Assembly: GCA_051001975.1 (NCBI GenBank)
Contig: JBPCMU010000044.1
Coordinates: forward strand, 1 to 37,954
From: DATAEG01 sp051001975
GTDB taxonomy: Bacteria; Actinomycetota; Actinomycetes; Mycobacteriales; Jatrophihabitantaceae
DNA length: 37,954 bases
Reading direction: 5' to 3'
The position numbers were made by a program, and so were the translations under genes. Of this stretch, positions 23,604-31,821 are shown one piece after another. Every line of letters starts with the position of its first letter. Positions within the stretch are counted from its first letter, which is position 1. The notes beneath the pieces were generated by a model, which was not told the origin of the DNA, ran no database searches, and worked only from the letters and a program-made list of their open reading frames with translations.

Positions 23604-25231
23604 GTCGCGCAACTCCCGTCCTGACTCTTGACGATGCGGATCGCGTTGGTGGTCCCCGGATCGATCTGGAAATTTCCGTTGGCGGCGCTGGAGATACAGG
23701 TGTTGTCGGTGAAGACGTTCACGAAGTTGGCGTCCCGGACCTTGTGCGTGCTGTCGACGCCCTGCACCACATTGGGATTCTGGAAGTTCGAGTACGCATG
23801 GATGTTGCGGAAGATCAGCTGATCGAGCTCCCCGTAGCCCAGCGTCGGGTTGTACCACTTGTTGTTCTCGACGGCGAGGTAGAACAGTCGCCACGTGGCA
23901 TTCTCGACCCGGATGTGCTCGAAGAGGTAGCGGTTCGGTGTCCCCGCGCCGGCGTGCAGCGCGCGGAAGATGGCCGTCTTCTGGATCTGGTAATGCTCGG
24001 CGTGAATGACGTCGGAGTCGTAGACGTGGAAGTTCTGAGGGTCGTTCTCCAGGTTCCAGCTGATCATGAACGAGGCACCGTTCTCCAGCTGCCAGATCGT
24101 GTTCCGCCGGGCGATGGTGTCACCCCAGAACAGCTTGACCGAGTCGTCGTTCACCTTGATGAAGTTGTCCTCGAGCACGCTCTTGTTCCCGGCGACCATC
24201 CCGTCGGTCGAGTACCACCACGACATCACCTTGACGTTGTGGATCGTCGTGTATTGCGCGAGTGCCCGGATGTTGAACCGCGGCCCGTTGACGAGCGTCA
24301 CGCCCTCGATCAATACATTCGACGAGGACTGGTCGGCGATGTCGATCATCCCCGGTGCGTTCTTGTTCGAGTCCTGGTTGCCGGTGTCCATGAAGAGGCC
24401 GTCCATGATCCCGCGACCCTTGATGGTGACGTTGTGCACGGGGCCGTTGGCGATGAACGCGCCCTGCACATAGGCACCGCCGGCGAGGTACACCGTCTCG
24501 TTGTCGTGCAGCACGTTCCCGCTGCCGATGGAGTGCATCCCGGGGCCGAAGTACAGCACGTTCGGGTCGCCTGCGGCCGGTGGCGCGTCCACCTCCGGAG
24601 GATTGGCGAACACCAGCATTGGATGCACGATCGGGTTGTGGATGTTCGGGTCGAACTCCACCGAAATGTTGCGCGGCTGCGTCATCGTGAATGTGCAGAC
24701 CCCGCCGCTGTAGGACGTGGTGATCACCGCCGAGTACGGCCGAACCAGGCAGCCGGTGAGACCGGCGGTGTTCAGCGCGGTCACCCGGACGGTCACCGAT
24801 CCGCCGAAGGAGAACGAGGTCCAGGAGGTATCCGCCTCGCGGTTCGTGTCGGTCTTACGCGCCAATGCCTTGTACACGAACGAGGGCTGCACCCCGGCGG
24901 CCTGCTCGACAGTGACGCTGTACTGATTCGATGCCGAGACGCCGGATGGTCCCGGATAGGTCGTCAACTGCGCGGGCTGACCGCTGGCGTCGATGTTGCC
25001 GTAGGTCAGGGCGGCCCGGTGCGAGGCGACGTCGGCATCCGTGGCCGCGGTTGAGGTCGTGATGCTGTCGGCGATGGAGTCGACCATCGGGGTGGCGCCG
25101 TTGATCGGTGTGGTGGTGCCGCCGAAGTCGTACTGGTAGCCGGTGTACGGCGCACCGCTCGCCGATGCCGCAACAGGTACCAGCAAAGCTGCGCCACACG
25201 CCGCCACCGCGATCATCGCTCGCCGGATCAT
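23600..25231 (-). CDS. secreted GH49-like beta-helix hydrolase, paralog A
   Basis: A 543-aa secreted protein. After a signal peptide (to about residue 25, ASASGA) comes a YTGYQYDFG motif shared by all three paralogs, an N-terminal beta region to about residue 210, then a right-handed parallel beta-helix (DPNVLYFGPGMHSIG, ETVYLAGGAYVQGAF, NVTIKGRGIMDG). Candidate catalytic residues are Asp343 (STDG) and Asp362-Asp363 (VNDDSVKL), with the 19/20-residue spacing of the three catalytic Asp of GH49 dextranase. GH28 enzymes of the same clan also need a GHG His, which I do not find. The start is ATG 25231: GGGAGG is 8 nt upstream and it overlaps the paralog B stop. Substrate is unknown. Confidence 0.83.
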   Translation of the reverse strand: MIRRAMIAVAACGAALLVPVAASASGAPYTGYQYDFGGTTTPINGATPMVDSIADSITTSTAATDADVASHRAALTYGNIDASGQPAQLTTYPGPSGVSASNQYSVTVEQAAGVQPSFVYKALARKTDTNREADTSWTSFSFGGSVTVRVTALNTAGLTGCLVRPYSAVITTSYSGGVCTFTMTQPRNISVEFDPNIHNPIVHPMLVFANPPEVDAPPAAGDPNVLYFGPGMHSIGSGNVLHDNETVYLAGGAYVQGAFIANGPVHNVTIKGRGIMDGLFMDTGNQDSNKNAPGMIDIADQSSSNVLIEGVTLVNGPRFNIRALAQYTTIHNVKVMSWWYSTDGMVAGNKSVLEDNFIKVNDDSVKLFWGDTIARRNTIWQLENGASFMISWNLENDPQNFHVYDSDVIHAEHYQIQKTAIFRALHAGAGTPNRYLFEHIRVENATWRLFYLAVENNKWYNPTLGYGELDQLIFRNIHAYSNFQNPNVVQGVDSTHKVRDANFVNVFTDNTCISSAANGNFQIDPGTTNAIRIVKSQDGSCAT

Positions 25232-26862
25232 GCGCCGCACCTCCCGTGCCGGTCAGCGACCAATCGGATCGCATCGGAGTCGCTCTGGTCCACGGTCATC
25301 CCGGCGTCCGCCGCGGTGCGCACGCAGAGTCCGCCGATGGACACGTTCTCGAAGGTCACGCCAGACACGGTGTGCTCGGCGTCGATGCCGTGCACCTGAC
25401 TGGGCACGGTGAACGGGCCGGCCGCGCTGATGTTCCGGAAGATCAGGTCACGGATCTGCCCGTAGCCGAGTGCCGGGTCGTACCACTTGTTGTTCTCCAT
25501 GGTGATGTCGAACAACCGGTAGTGCGCGTCCTCTACGCGGATGTTCTCGAAGAGGTAACGGCTCATCGTGCCGGCGCCGGCATGCAGGGCCCGGAAGATG
25601 CCGGACTTCTGGATCGAGTTGTGCTCGGCGTGGATGACGTCGTTGTCGTACACGTGGAAGTTCTGGCTGTTCTGCTCGATGTTCCAGCTGATCATGAACG
25701 GAGCACCGTTCTCCAGCTGCCAGATCACGTTGTGCCGGGCGATGGTGTCACCCCAGAACAGCTTCATCGAGTCGTCGTTCACCTTGATGAAGTTGTCCTC
25801 GAGCACGCTCTTGTTGCCACCCACCATGCCGTCGGTGGAGTACCACCACGACATGATCTTGACGTTGTGGATGGTCGTGTACTGCGCCAATGCCCGGACG
25901 TTGAACCGCGGCCCGTTGACGAAAGTGATGCCGTCGATGAGCACGTTGGACGACGACTGGTCGGCGATGTCGATCATGCCCGGCGCACTCTTGTTCGTGT
26001 CCTGATTCCCGGTATCGAGGAAGCTCCCGTCGATGATTCCGCGGCCCTTGATGGTGACGTTGTGCACTGCACCGTGAGCGATGAACGCGCCCTGCACGTA
26101 GGCACCGCCGGCCAAATAGATCGTCTCGTTGTCGTGGAGTTCTACACCCGCGCCGATCGTATGCAGCCCCGGACCGAAGTACAGGACGTTCGGGTCGCCG
26201 GTCGCCGGTGGGACGTCGACCTCCGGCGGGTTGGCGAACACCAGCATCGGATGGGTGACGTATGCGCCGGCTTGCGGGGTGAACTCCACCGAGACGTTCT
26301 GCGCCGTGACCAAGGCGAAGTAGCAGGTGGTGCCGATGAGCAAGGCCGGGATGCGCGCCGACTCCGGCCGGACGAGACAGCCGGTGGCGTTGGTGGGATG
26401 AAGCTGGGTGACCTTCACGAGGGCGAACCCGGAGAAGGAGAACGACGTCCAGGACGTGTCGGCTTCCTTGTTCGTGTCGGTCTTACGGGCCTGCGCCTGG
26501 TAGACGAACGAACCCTGCTGCCCGTGCAACTGCTGCACGCTGGCCGAGTACTGGTCCGAGGCCGCGGTGCCAGCCGGCGCCGGATAGGTCCAGATCGCGG
26601 CGCGTTGTCTCGGCGGGTCGATCTCGCCGTAGGCGAGCTGGGCCCGGTGCGCTGCCACCTCCCGGACTGTCTGGTCGGTCGACGCGGTGATGCTGTCGGC
26701 GAGCGCATCGACATCGGGCAGTGCCCCGTCGATCGCAGTGACGGCGCCACCCTGGTCGTACTGGGTGCCGGTGTAGCGACTGCCGTGCGCCGATGCCGGC
26801 GCGGCGGTCGTCACCAGCACCGCCACCGCCAGGGCAGCAACTGTTGCGAACATGGTTTTCAT
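25228..26862 (-). CDS. secreted GH49-like beta-helix hydrolase, paralog B
   Basis: A 544-aa close paralog of its downstream neighbour, with long identical blocks (RALAQYTTIHNVK, SVLEDNFIKVNDDS, LFWGDTIAR) and obviously similar DNA. It has its own signal peptide (MKTMFATVAALAVAVLVTTAAP, cleavage near ASA-HG), the YTGTQYDQG motif, and the beta-helix with Asp344 (STDG), Asp363 and Asp364 (VNDDSMKL). The ATG at 26862 overlaps the paralog C stop (ATGA); the longer open frame upstream is inside paralog C and has no family resemblance. A tandem gene duplication best explains A and B. Expected role is extracellular cleavage of a polysaccharide backbone. Confidence 0.83.
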   Translation of the reverse strand: MKTMFATVAALAVAVLVTTAAPASAHGSRYTGTQYDQGGAVTAIDGALPDVDALADSITASTDQTVREVAAHRAQLAYGEIDPPRQRAAIWTYPAPAGTAASDQYSASVQQLHGQQGSFVYQAQARKTDTNKEADTSWTSFSFSGFALVKVTQLHPTNATGCLVRPESARIPALLIGTTCYFALVTAQNVSVEFTPQAGAYVTHPMLVFANPPEVDVPPATGDPNVLYFGPGLHTIGAGVELHDNETIYLAGGAYVQGAFIAHGAVHNVTIKGRGIIDGSFLDTGNQDTNKSAPGMIDIADQSSSNVLIDGITFVNGPRFNVRALAQYTTIHNVKIMSWWYSTDGMVGGNKSVLEDNFIKVNDDSMKLFWGDTIARHNVIWQLENGAPFMISWNIEQNSQNFHVYDNDVIHAEHNSIQKSGIFRALHAGAGTMSRYLFENIRVEDAHYRLFDITMENNKWYDPALGYGQIRDLIFRNISAAGPFTVPSQVHGIDAEHTVSGVTFENVSIGGLCVRTAADAGMTVDQSDSDAIRLVADRHGRCGA

Positions 26863-28541
26863 CGGTGGCCTCCGCAGTGCGTCGAGGTGATGATCCGGAT
26901 CTGGCTGGTAGCGGCGGGATCGAGCTGCAGATTCCCGTCGGCGGCGTTGCGCAGGCAGGAGTTCCCCATCCGCACGTCGACGAGGTTGACGTCGGTGAAT
27001 CCGTGCTGCGCGTCGATGCCGTTGAACACACTGGGCAGCTGGAACGAGGCTGCGGCGGGCGCCACGATGTTGCGGAAGATCAGCTCGGAGAACTGCCCGT
27101 AACCGAGCGTCGGGTCGTACCAGGTGTTGTGCTCCACGTTCAGGTAGAACAGCCGCCAGGTCGCGTCCTCGATGGTGATGTTCTCGAACAGGTACCGCTG
27201 CAGATGGCCCTTGCCGGCGTGGCGTGCGTCGAACACGCCCTGCGTCTGCGCCGCGTACTGCTCGACGTGGATGACGTCGTTGTCGTACACGTGGAAGTTG
27301 CTGGAGTCCTGCTCGATGTTCCAGCTCAGCATGAACGGGGCCCCGTCCTCCAGCTGCCAGACGACGTTGTCGCGCACCACACTGTCGCCCCAGAAGAGCT
27401 TCAGCGAGTCCTCGTTGACCTTGACGAAATTGCCTTCCACCAGGCTCTTGGCGCCGGCCACGATGCCGTCGGTGTTGATCCACCAGCCGATCATCTTGAC
27501 GTTGCGGATGGTGGTGTACTGGCTAAGCGCCCGGACGTTGAACCGCGGGCCGTCCACCAGGGTGATGCCGTCGATGAGCACATTGCGAGAGGTGGGGTCG
27601 GTGGCGCAGGTTCGCGCCGGGTCGCCCGCGGTGTCGCACAAGATGTCGATCAGCCCGGGTTGTTTCTTGTTCCGCGCCTGATCGCCGGTGTCCATGAACA
27701 GTCCGTCGACGGTGCCGCGGCCCTTGATGACGATGTTCTGCACGTCCGTGCCGTGGAAGGCGCCCTCGACCCACGCCCCGCCGGCCAGATAGACCGTCTC
27801 GCCGGAATGCAGCTGCACATCGCTGCCGAGGTGGTGCACGCCCGGGCCGAGGTAGAGCACGTTCGGGTCGTCCGGGGCCGGCACGTCGCGCTCCAGCGGG
27901 TCGGCGAAGACCAGCATCGGATGGGTCACCACCGGCCCGTCCTGCGGGGTGAACTCGACCGACAGATTCGCCGGACGCAACAGCAGGAAGAAGCAGGTGT
28001 CTCCGGCGAACCAGCCGTGCACGGCGGCGGTGGTCGGGCGGGTCAGGCACCCGGTGGCAGGCAGGCCGGTCAGGTTGCGCACCGACACCACCACCGGCCC
28101 GCTGAAGGAGAACGTGGTCCAGGACGTGTCCAGTTCACGATTTCCCGGGCGCCGGGCGGCGCGGGTGTAGACCACCGGATCGTGGCTGCGACCGAATTGC
28201 GACACGTCGGCGGAGTACTGCGTCGAGGCCGGCTCGCTCTCCGGACGCGGATAGGTGACCACCCGCGGTAGATCCAGCGGCGACGGCGTATCCGGGTGGC
28301 TGTAGGGCAGCGTTGCCCGCACCCGGGCCAACTCAGTCAGCATCCGGTCGGTCGAGGCGGTGATGTCGTCGGCCAGCCGGTCGACGGCCGGTTGTGGGCC
28401 GTCGACCGGCGTGGCTACCCCCAGGTCGTACTGGGTGCCGGTGTAGGACCGCGGACGGGCATCGGCAGCGGTCGGGACGAGCGCGCCCAGCACCGTCGTG
28501 ACGACGGCAAGGCACAGGGCAACACGTAGAGCTCGGCGCAT
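26859..28541 (-). CDS. secreted GH49-like beta-helix hydrolase, diverged paralog C
   Basis: A 560-aa third member of the family with a signal peptide (to about residue 28, AADA), the YTGTQYDLG motif and the same beta-helix blocks. Catalytic candidates are Asp358 (NTDG), Glu377 and Asp378 (VNEDSLKL), so the first Asp of the DD pair is replaced by Glu; in GH49 that position is the proposed general acid. It carries an insertion with an extra Cys pair (Cys302, Cys312; LCDTAGDPARTCATD), probably a disulfide loop, absent from A and B. It starts at ATG 28541, 24 nt after the upstream sulfatase stop. The differences suggest another bond or substrate specificity. Confidence 0.82.
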   Translation of the reverse strand: MRRALRVALCLAVVTTVLGALVPTAADARPRSYTGTQYDLGVATPVDGPQPAVDRLADDITASTDRMLTELARVRATLPYSHPDTPSPLDLPRVVTYPRPESEPASTQYSADVSQFGRSHDPVVYTRAARRPGNRELDTSWTTFSFSGPVVVSVRNLTGLPATGCLTRPTTAAVHGWFAGDTCFFLLLRPANLSVEFTPQDGPVVTHPMLVFADPLERDVPAPDDPNVLYLGPGVHHLGSDVQLHSGETVYLAGGAWVEGAFHGTDVQNIVIKGRGTVDGLFMDTGDQARNKKQPGLIDILCDTAGDPARTCATDPTSRNVLIDGITLVDGPRFNVRALSQYTTIRNVKMIGWWINTDGIVAGAKSLVEGNFVKVNEDSLKLFWGDSVVRDNVVWQLEDGAPFMLSWNIEQDSSNFHVYDNDVIHVEQYAAQTQGVFDARHAGKGHLQRYLFENITIEDATWRLFYLNVEHNTWYDPTLGYGQFSELIFRNIVAPAAASFQLPSVFNGIDAQHGFTDVNLVDVRMGNSCLRNAADGNLQLDPAATSQIRIITSTHCGGHR

Positions 28542-28565
28542 GGGGGAAGCCTCCGGGCGTGCGGG

Positions 28566-29966
28566 TCAGCCGAAGCGCAGTTGGTGCTCTGCCTCGGGAT
28601 TCCACTCGTTCAACCCGGCACCGCCGTGGGCCGGGGCAAGGACGTAGTGGTCGTGGGTCTCGATGAGCCGGGCGCGCAGCAGTTCGTGATGTCGGCGGAT
28701 CTCGTCCGCCCACCGCGGGTCGTCGATCAGGTTGGTCATCTCGTAAGGATCGGAAACGAGATCGAAGAACTGCCACGGCTTGCCACCGTGCGCATCGCCG
28801 AGCACGGTGTACTTGCAGCCCTCGGTACGGAATCCGCGCCAGGTCTCCTCGTGGAACACGATGTTGGGCCGCATCTCCGCGACGAACTCGAGCATGACGC
28901 CTTCGCGGTCGAGATGTTCGGCCTCGCCGCGGATGACCGGCGACAGGTCAACCCCTGGTTTCGGATCACGCGGCGTGATGCCGGCCAGACCGAGCAGGGT
29001 CGGGAACAGGTCTTCGGTGGAAATCGGGTCGTTGACCACCCGGCCTTCGGGTCCGCCGCGCGACACGATGAACGGCATCCCGATGGACTCCTCCCACGGG
29101 CGTTGCTTGGCAAGCATCCCGTGGCAGCCGAGCAGTTCCCCGTGATCGGAGGTGAGCGCGATGACAGTGTCGTCGAGGGTCCCCGCTTCACGCAGCGCGG
29201 CGACCAGCTTGCCGACGTTGTCGTCGAGATTCTCGATCATCGCGTAGTAGATGCGCAGGTTGTCCTCGAGGGACGGTCCGTTCGTGCTGCGATTCTTGTA
29301 GTCCTTGCCGGCCTCGACGTTGGGCCGCAAGGTGATCTCACGGTCCCGCCATCGCTCCAGATACTCCGGCGGCGCGGTGAAGATGGGGTGCGGTGGCTCC
29401 ACCGAGATGACGGTGGCGAACGGCTTGTCCCGCTGCTCGCGGACGTAGTCGATCGCGAGATCGAAGAGCCCGTCGGTCTGGAACCCGTCGATCTTGTGCA
29501 TCGTCGGGTCGTCTTCGTTCGAGTAATAGGTGTCCCACGGGTCGTTACAGATGTCGAACCCGGCGAAGCGCGAGAACCTGCCCTGAAACAGCCGCGGCAC
29601 CGGTGTCCGCGATGCCTTCACCACGGTGTGGCCCGGGTAATGACCGAAGTTGCCGTAGAGGTGCCACTTGCCGAACAACGCAGTGTCGTACCCGGCCTCG
29701 TTGAACTCGTCGGCAAGCGTGCGCTCGGCCGGGGACATCCGCCACTCGATGGACGGGATGAAGCGGGTGTGCGCGTACTCGCCGGTCATCAGGCTGAACC
29801 GGTACGGCACGCAGACCGGGTAAGTGGAGCAGGAGTTGGCGAAACGGGTCCCGGTCTGGGCCAGCTCGTCGATGTGCCGCGTCGCCACGTTCGGGTCGCC
29901 GTAGGCACCGAGTGCCTGGCGACGGAGTTGGTCGGAGACGATCAGAACGACGTTCTTACCGGACAC
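28566..29966 (-). CDS. second sulfatase (CVPYR active site), no signal peptide
   Basis: A 466-aa sulfatase of a different subgroup from the one at 20843. It begins VVLIVSDQLRRQALGAYG, where the first metal site is SDQ rather than DD. The formylglycine site is PVCVPYRFSLMTG with Cys52: it keeps CxPxR but has Tyr where Ser or Ala is usual. GKWHLYG and SDHGELLGCHGML (second metal site) are present. No export signal is seen, so it is likely cytoplasmic. It lies 9 nt after the permease gene and 24 nt before paralog C. It should remove a sulfate at a different position or sugar from the other sulfatase (inference). Confidence 0.91.
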   Translation of the reverse strand: MSGKNVVLIVSDQLRRQALGAYGDPNVATRHIDELAQTGTRFANSCSTYPVCVPYRFSLMTGEYAHTRFIPSIEWRMSPAERTLADEFNEAGYDTALFGKWHLYGNFGHYPGHTVVKASRTPVPRLFQGRFSRFAGFDICNDPWDTYYSNEDDPTMHKIDGFQTDGLFDLAIDYVREQRDKPFATVISVEPPHPIFTAPPEYLERWRDREITLRPNVEAGKDYKNRSTNGPSLEDNLRIYYAMIENLDDNVGKLVAALREAGTLDDTVIALTSDHGELLGCHGMLAKQRPWEESIGMPFIVSRGGPEGRVVNDPISTEDLFPTLLGLAGITPRDPKPGVDLSPVIRGEAEHLDREGVMLEFVAEMRPNIVFHEETWRGFRTEGCKYTVLGDAHGGKPWQFFDLVSDPYEMTNLIDDPRWADEIRRHHELLRARLIETHDHYVLAPAHGGAGLNEWNPEAEHQLRFG

Positions 29967-29975
29967 GTTTCTCCT

Positions 29976-30863
29976 CTACTTGACGCCGCCGGACGTCAGC
30001 CCGGCGACGAAACGGCGCTGCAGGAACAGGAACAGCAGCACGACCGGTGTGAGCATGAACAGGGCAGCGGCGCTGGTGAGACCCCAGTCGGTCGAGTTCT
30101 GGTCCTGGAAGGCCAAGAAACTTGTCGAGATCGGCCGCTTGTTCGGGTCATGAATGAACGTGATGGCCCAGAAGAACTCGTTCCATGACCACAACGCGAC
30201 GATCAGGCCAACGGTGAGCAGGCCGGGCCGGGCCAGAGGTAGCACCACCTTGGTGGCGATCTTCAGCTCAGACGCTCCGTCCAACCGGGCCGCCTCGACG
30301 AAGTCGTTGGGGATCTTGATGAGGAACGAGCGCAGCAGCAACGTCGCGAACGGCGCGTCGGTCGCCCAATAGATGACGATCAGCCCGAACAGGTTGTCGG
30401 TGAGGTGGATCTGCGTCCACAGGAAGAACAGCGGCACGACGAACAGCTGCACCGGCAACGCACTGCCCAGGAACAGATAGGCAACTACGCCCCCGCCGCC
30501 GGGCGGCGAGAGGAACGTCAGCGAGTACGCGGCCAGGCCGGCCAGCACGCACGAGCCGATCACCGCACCGGCGCAGATGATCAGGCTGTTGCGCATGGTG
30601 ATCGCAAAGTCGCCCTGGCTCCACGCATCGGTGAAGTTGGACAGGCTCAGAGACTTCGGCGGCGTCAGCGGGTTCGCACCGATCTGCGCGTTGTTCTTGA
30701 AGGCGTTGAACAGGATCGCGATCATCGGTCCCATCGCGAACAGCGCCAGCACGATCAGCACGAAGTAGGTCGGGATGCGCTTGGGCCGGCGGATCTTGTT
30801 CGGCGCGGTCAACCCCGCGGGCGGGTCGGCCACTTTCGTCGGTGGCGTCAGTGTCGAGGTCAT
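29976..30863 (-). CDS. CUT1 sugar ABC transporter permease (MalG-like)
   Basis: A 295-aa permease with six expected transmembrane segments beginning at about residue 32 and the ATPase-contact loop EAARLDGASELKIATKVVLPLARPG from residue 190, typical of MalG-type proteins. It pairs with the permease encoded 4 nt upstream. No ATPase gene lies in the locus; actinobacterial CUT1 systems often share an MsiK-like ATPase encoded elsewhere. Confidence 0.93.
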   Translation of the reverse strand: MTSTLTPPTKVADPPAGLTAPNKIRRPKRIPTYFVLIVLALFAMGPMIAILFNAFKNNAQIGANPLTPPKSLSLSNFTDAWSQGDFAITMRNSLIICAGAVIGSCVLAGLAAYSLTFLSPPGGGGVVAYLFLGSALPVQLFVVPLFFLWTQIHLTDNLFGLIVIYWATDAPFATLLLRSFLIKIPNDFVEAARLDGASELKIATKVVLPLARPGLLTVGLIVALWSWNEFFWAITFIHDPNKRPISTSFLAFQDQNSTDWGLTSAAALFMLTPVVLLFLFLQRRFVAGLTSGGVK

Positions 30864-30867
30864 CTGC

Positions 30868-31821
30868 TCAGTCCTCCCAGCCGCGTTTGCGCATCCATCG
30901 GTAGCCCAACAGGATCAGCCCAACGATGACCGTCATGGTCAGGCCGAGGGACGCTGCGTATCCGGCTTCGTACTGGTTGAAGGCGTGGTTGTACATCACC
31001 GTGGCGACGACATCGCTGGAGCCGGCCGGGCCACCCTGGGTCATGATGAAGACGTAGTCGAAGGCCTTCAGCGTCCAGATCACCGACATCAACACAAGGA
31101 AGACGACGGTCGGCCTGATGCCCGGCAGCGTGACGGACTTGAACTGTTGCCAACGGTTGGCTCCGTCCACTTTCGACGCGTCGTACAACTGCGGGTCGAC
31201 GCCCTGCATCGCGGCGAAGTAGATGACAGCGGTGAAGCCCCAGAAGTGCCAGTCGACGACGAAGTTCACCGCATACAGCGACAGGTTCGGATCGCCGAGG
31301 AACGACACGTCCGAGCCGAACTGGTGGGCGACACCGCTGTCCGGAGACAGCAGCATCTTCCACACCGCGGCGTTGACCACGCTGGCCGAGATGTACGGGA
31401 TGAAGTACAGCGCCCGGAACACCATCTGGCCGCGCTTGATCTGCCCGAGCAGGTACGCCCCCAACATGCCCAGTATCGATGGCACGATCAGGAACAACGC
31501 CAGCCAGATCAGGTTGTGCTCCAACGCCGCATGCACCTCGGGGTCCTTGAACGCCCGCGTGTAGTTGGCAAAGCCGGTGAACCTGGCCGGCCCGAGCCCG
31601 CTCCAGTCAGTGAACGAGTACCAGACCGTGGCGATCGACGGACCGAGCACCACGATGACGTTGAGCACCAGCAGCGGCGCCAGAAAAGCCCACCCGATCA
31701 GCGCGCGTCGTCTACGCGCCGCGCGGGCGCCGGGAGTCAGCGCAGCCCGGCGGCCCCGCCGTCTCGGCCGGCTCGGCCGAGTCGGGGAGGGCGCCGTGGC
31801 GGTGGTCACCGACGCGGTCAC
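30868..31821 (-). CDS. CUT1 sugar ABC transporter permease (MalF-like)
   Basis: A 317-aa permease. The first 40 residues are Arg/Pro-rich and cytoplasmic, followed by the first transmembrane segment (IGWAFLAPLLVLNVIVVLGPSIA) and the motif WYSFTDWSG common in MalF/UgpA-type permeases. The ATPase-contact loop reads YDASKVDGANRWQQFKSVTLPGIRP, with AS for the usual EA. GTG 31821 overlaps the binding-protein stop (GTGA); a longer frame from 31977 lies inside that gene and is rejected. Confidence 0.92.
   Translation of the reverse strand: MTASVTTATAPSPTRPSRPRRRGRRAALTPGARAARRRRALIGWAFLAPLLVLNVIVVLGPSIATVWYSFTDWSGLGPARFTGFANYTRAFKDPEVHAALEHNLIWLALFLIVPSILGMLGAYLLGQIKRGQMVFRALYFIPYISASVVNAAVWKMLLSPDSGVAHQFGSDVSFLGDPNLSLYAVNFVVDWHFWGFTAVIYFAAMQGVDPQLYDASKVDGANRWQQFKSVTLPGIRPTVVFLVLMSVIWTLKAFDYVFIMTQGGPAGSSDVVATVMYNHAFNQYEAGYAASLGLTMTVIVGLILLGYRWMRKRGWED

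Noticed and set aside
25108..28271. Long plus-strand open frames opposite the GH49-like genes
   Set aside because: They repeat in parallel because the sense genes are paralogs; their translations show no independent conservation or domains.
23600..28541. Calling the three secreted beta-helix proteins pectinases (GH28)
   Set aside because: They keep the TDG and DD positions shared by the clan but lack the GHG His and the RIK block expected of GH28 polygalacturonases; the spacing and flanking pattern fit GH49 better.
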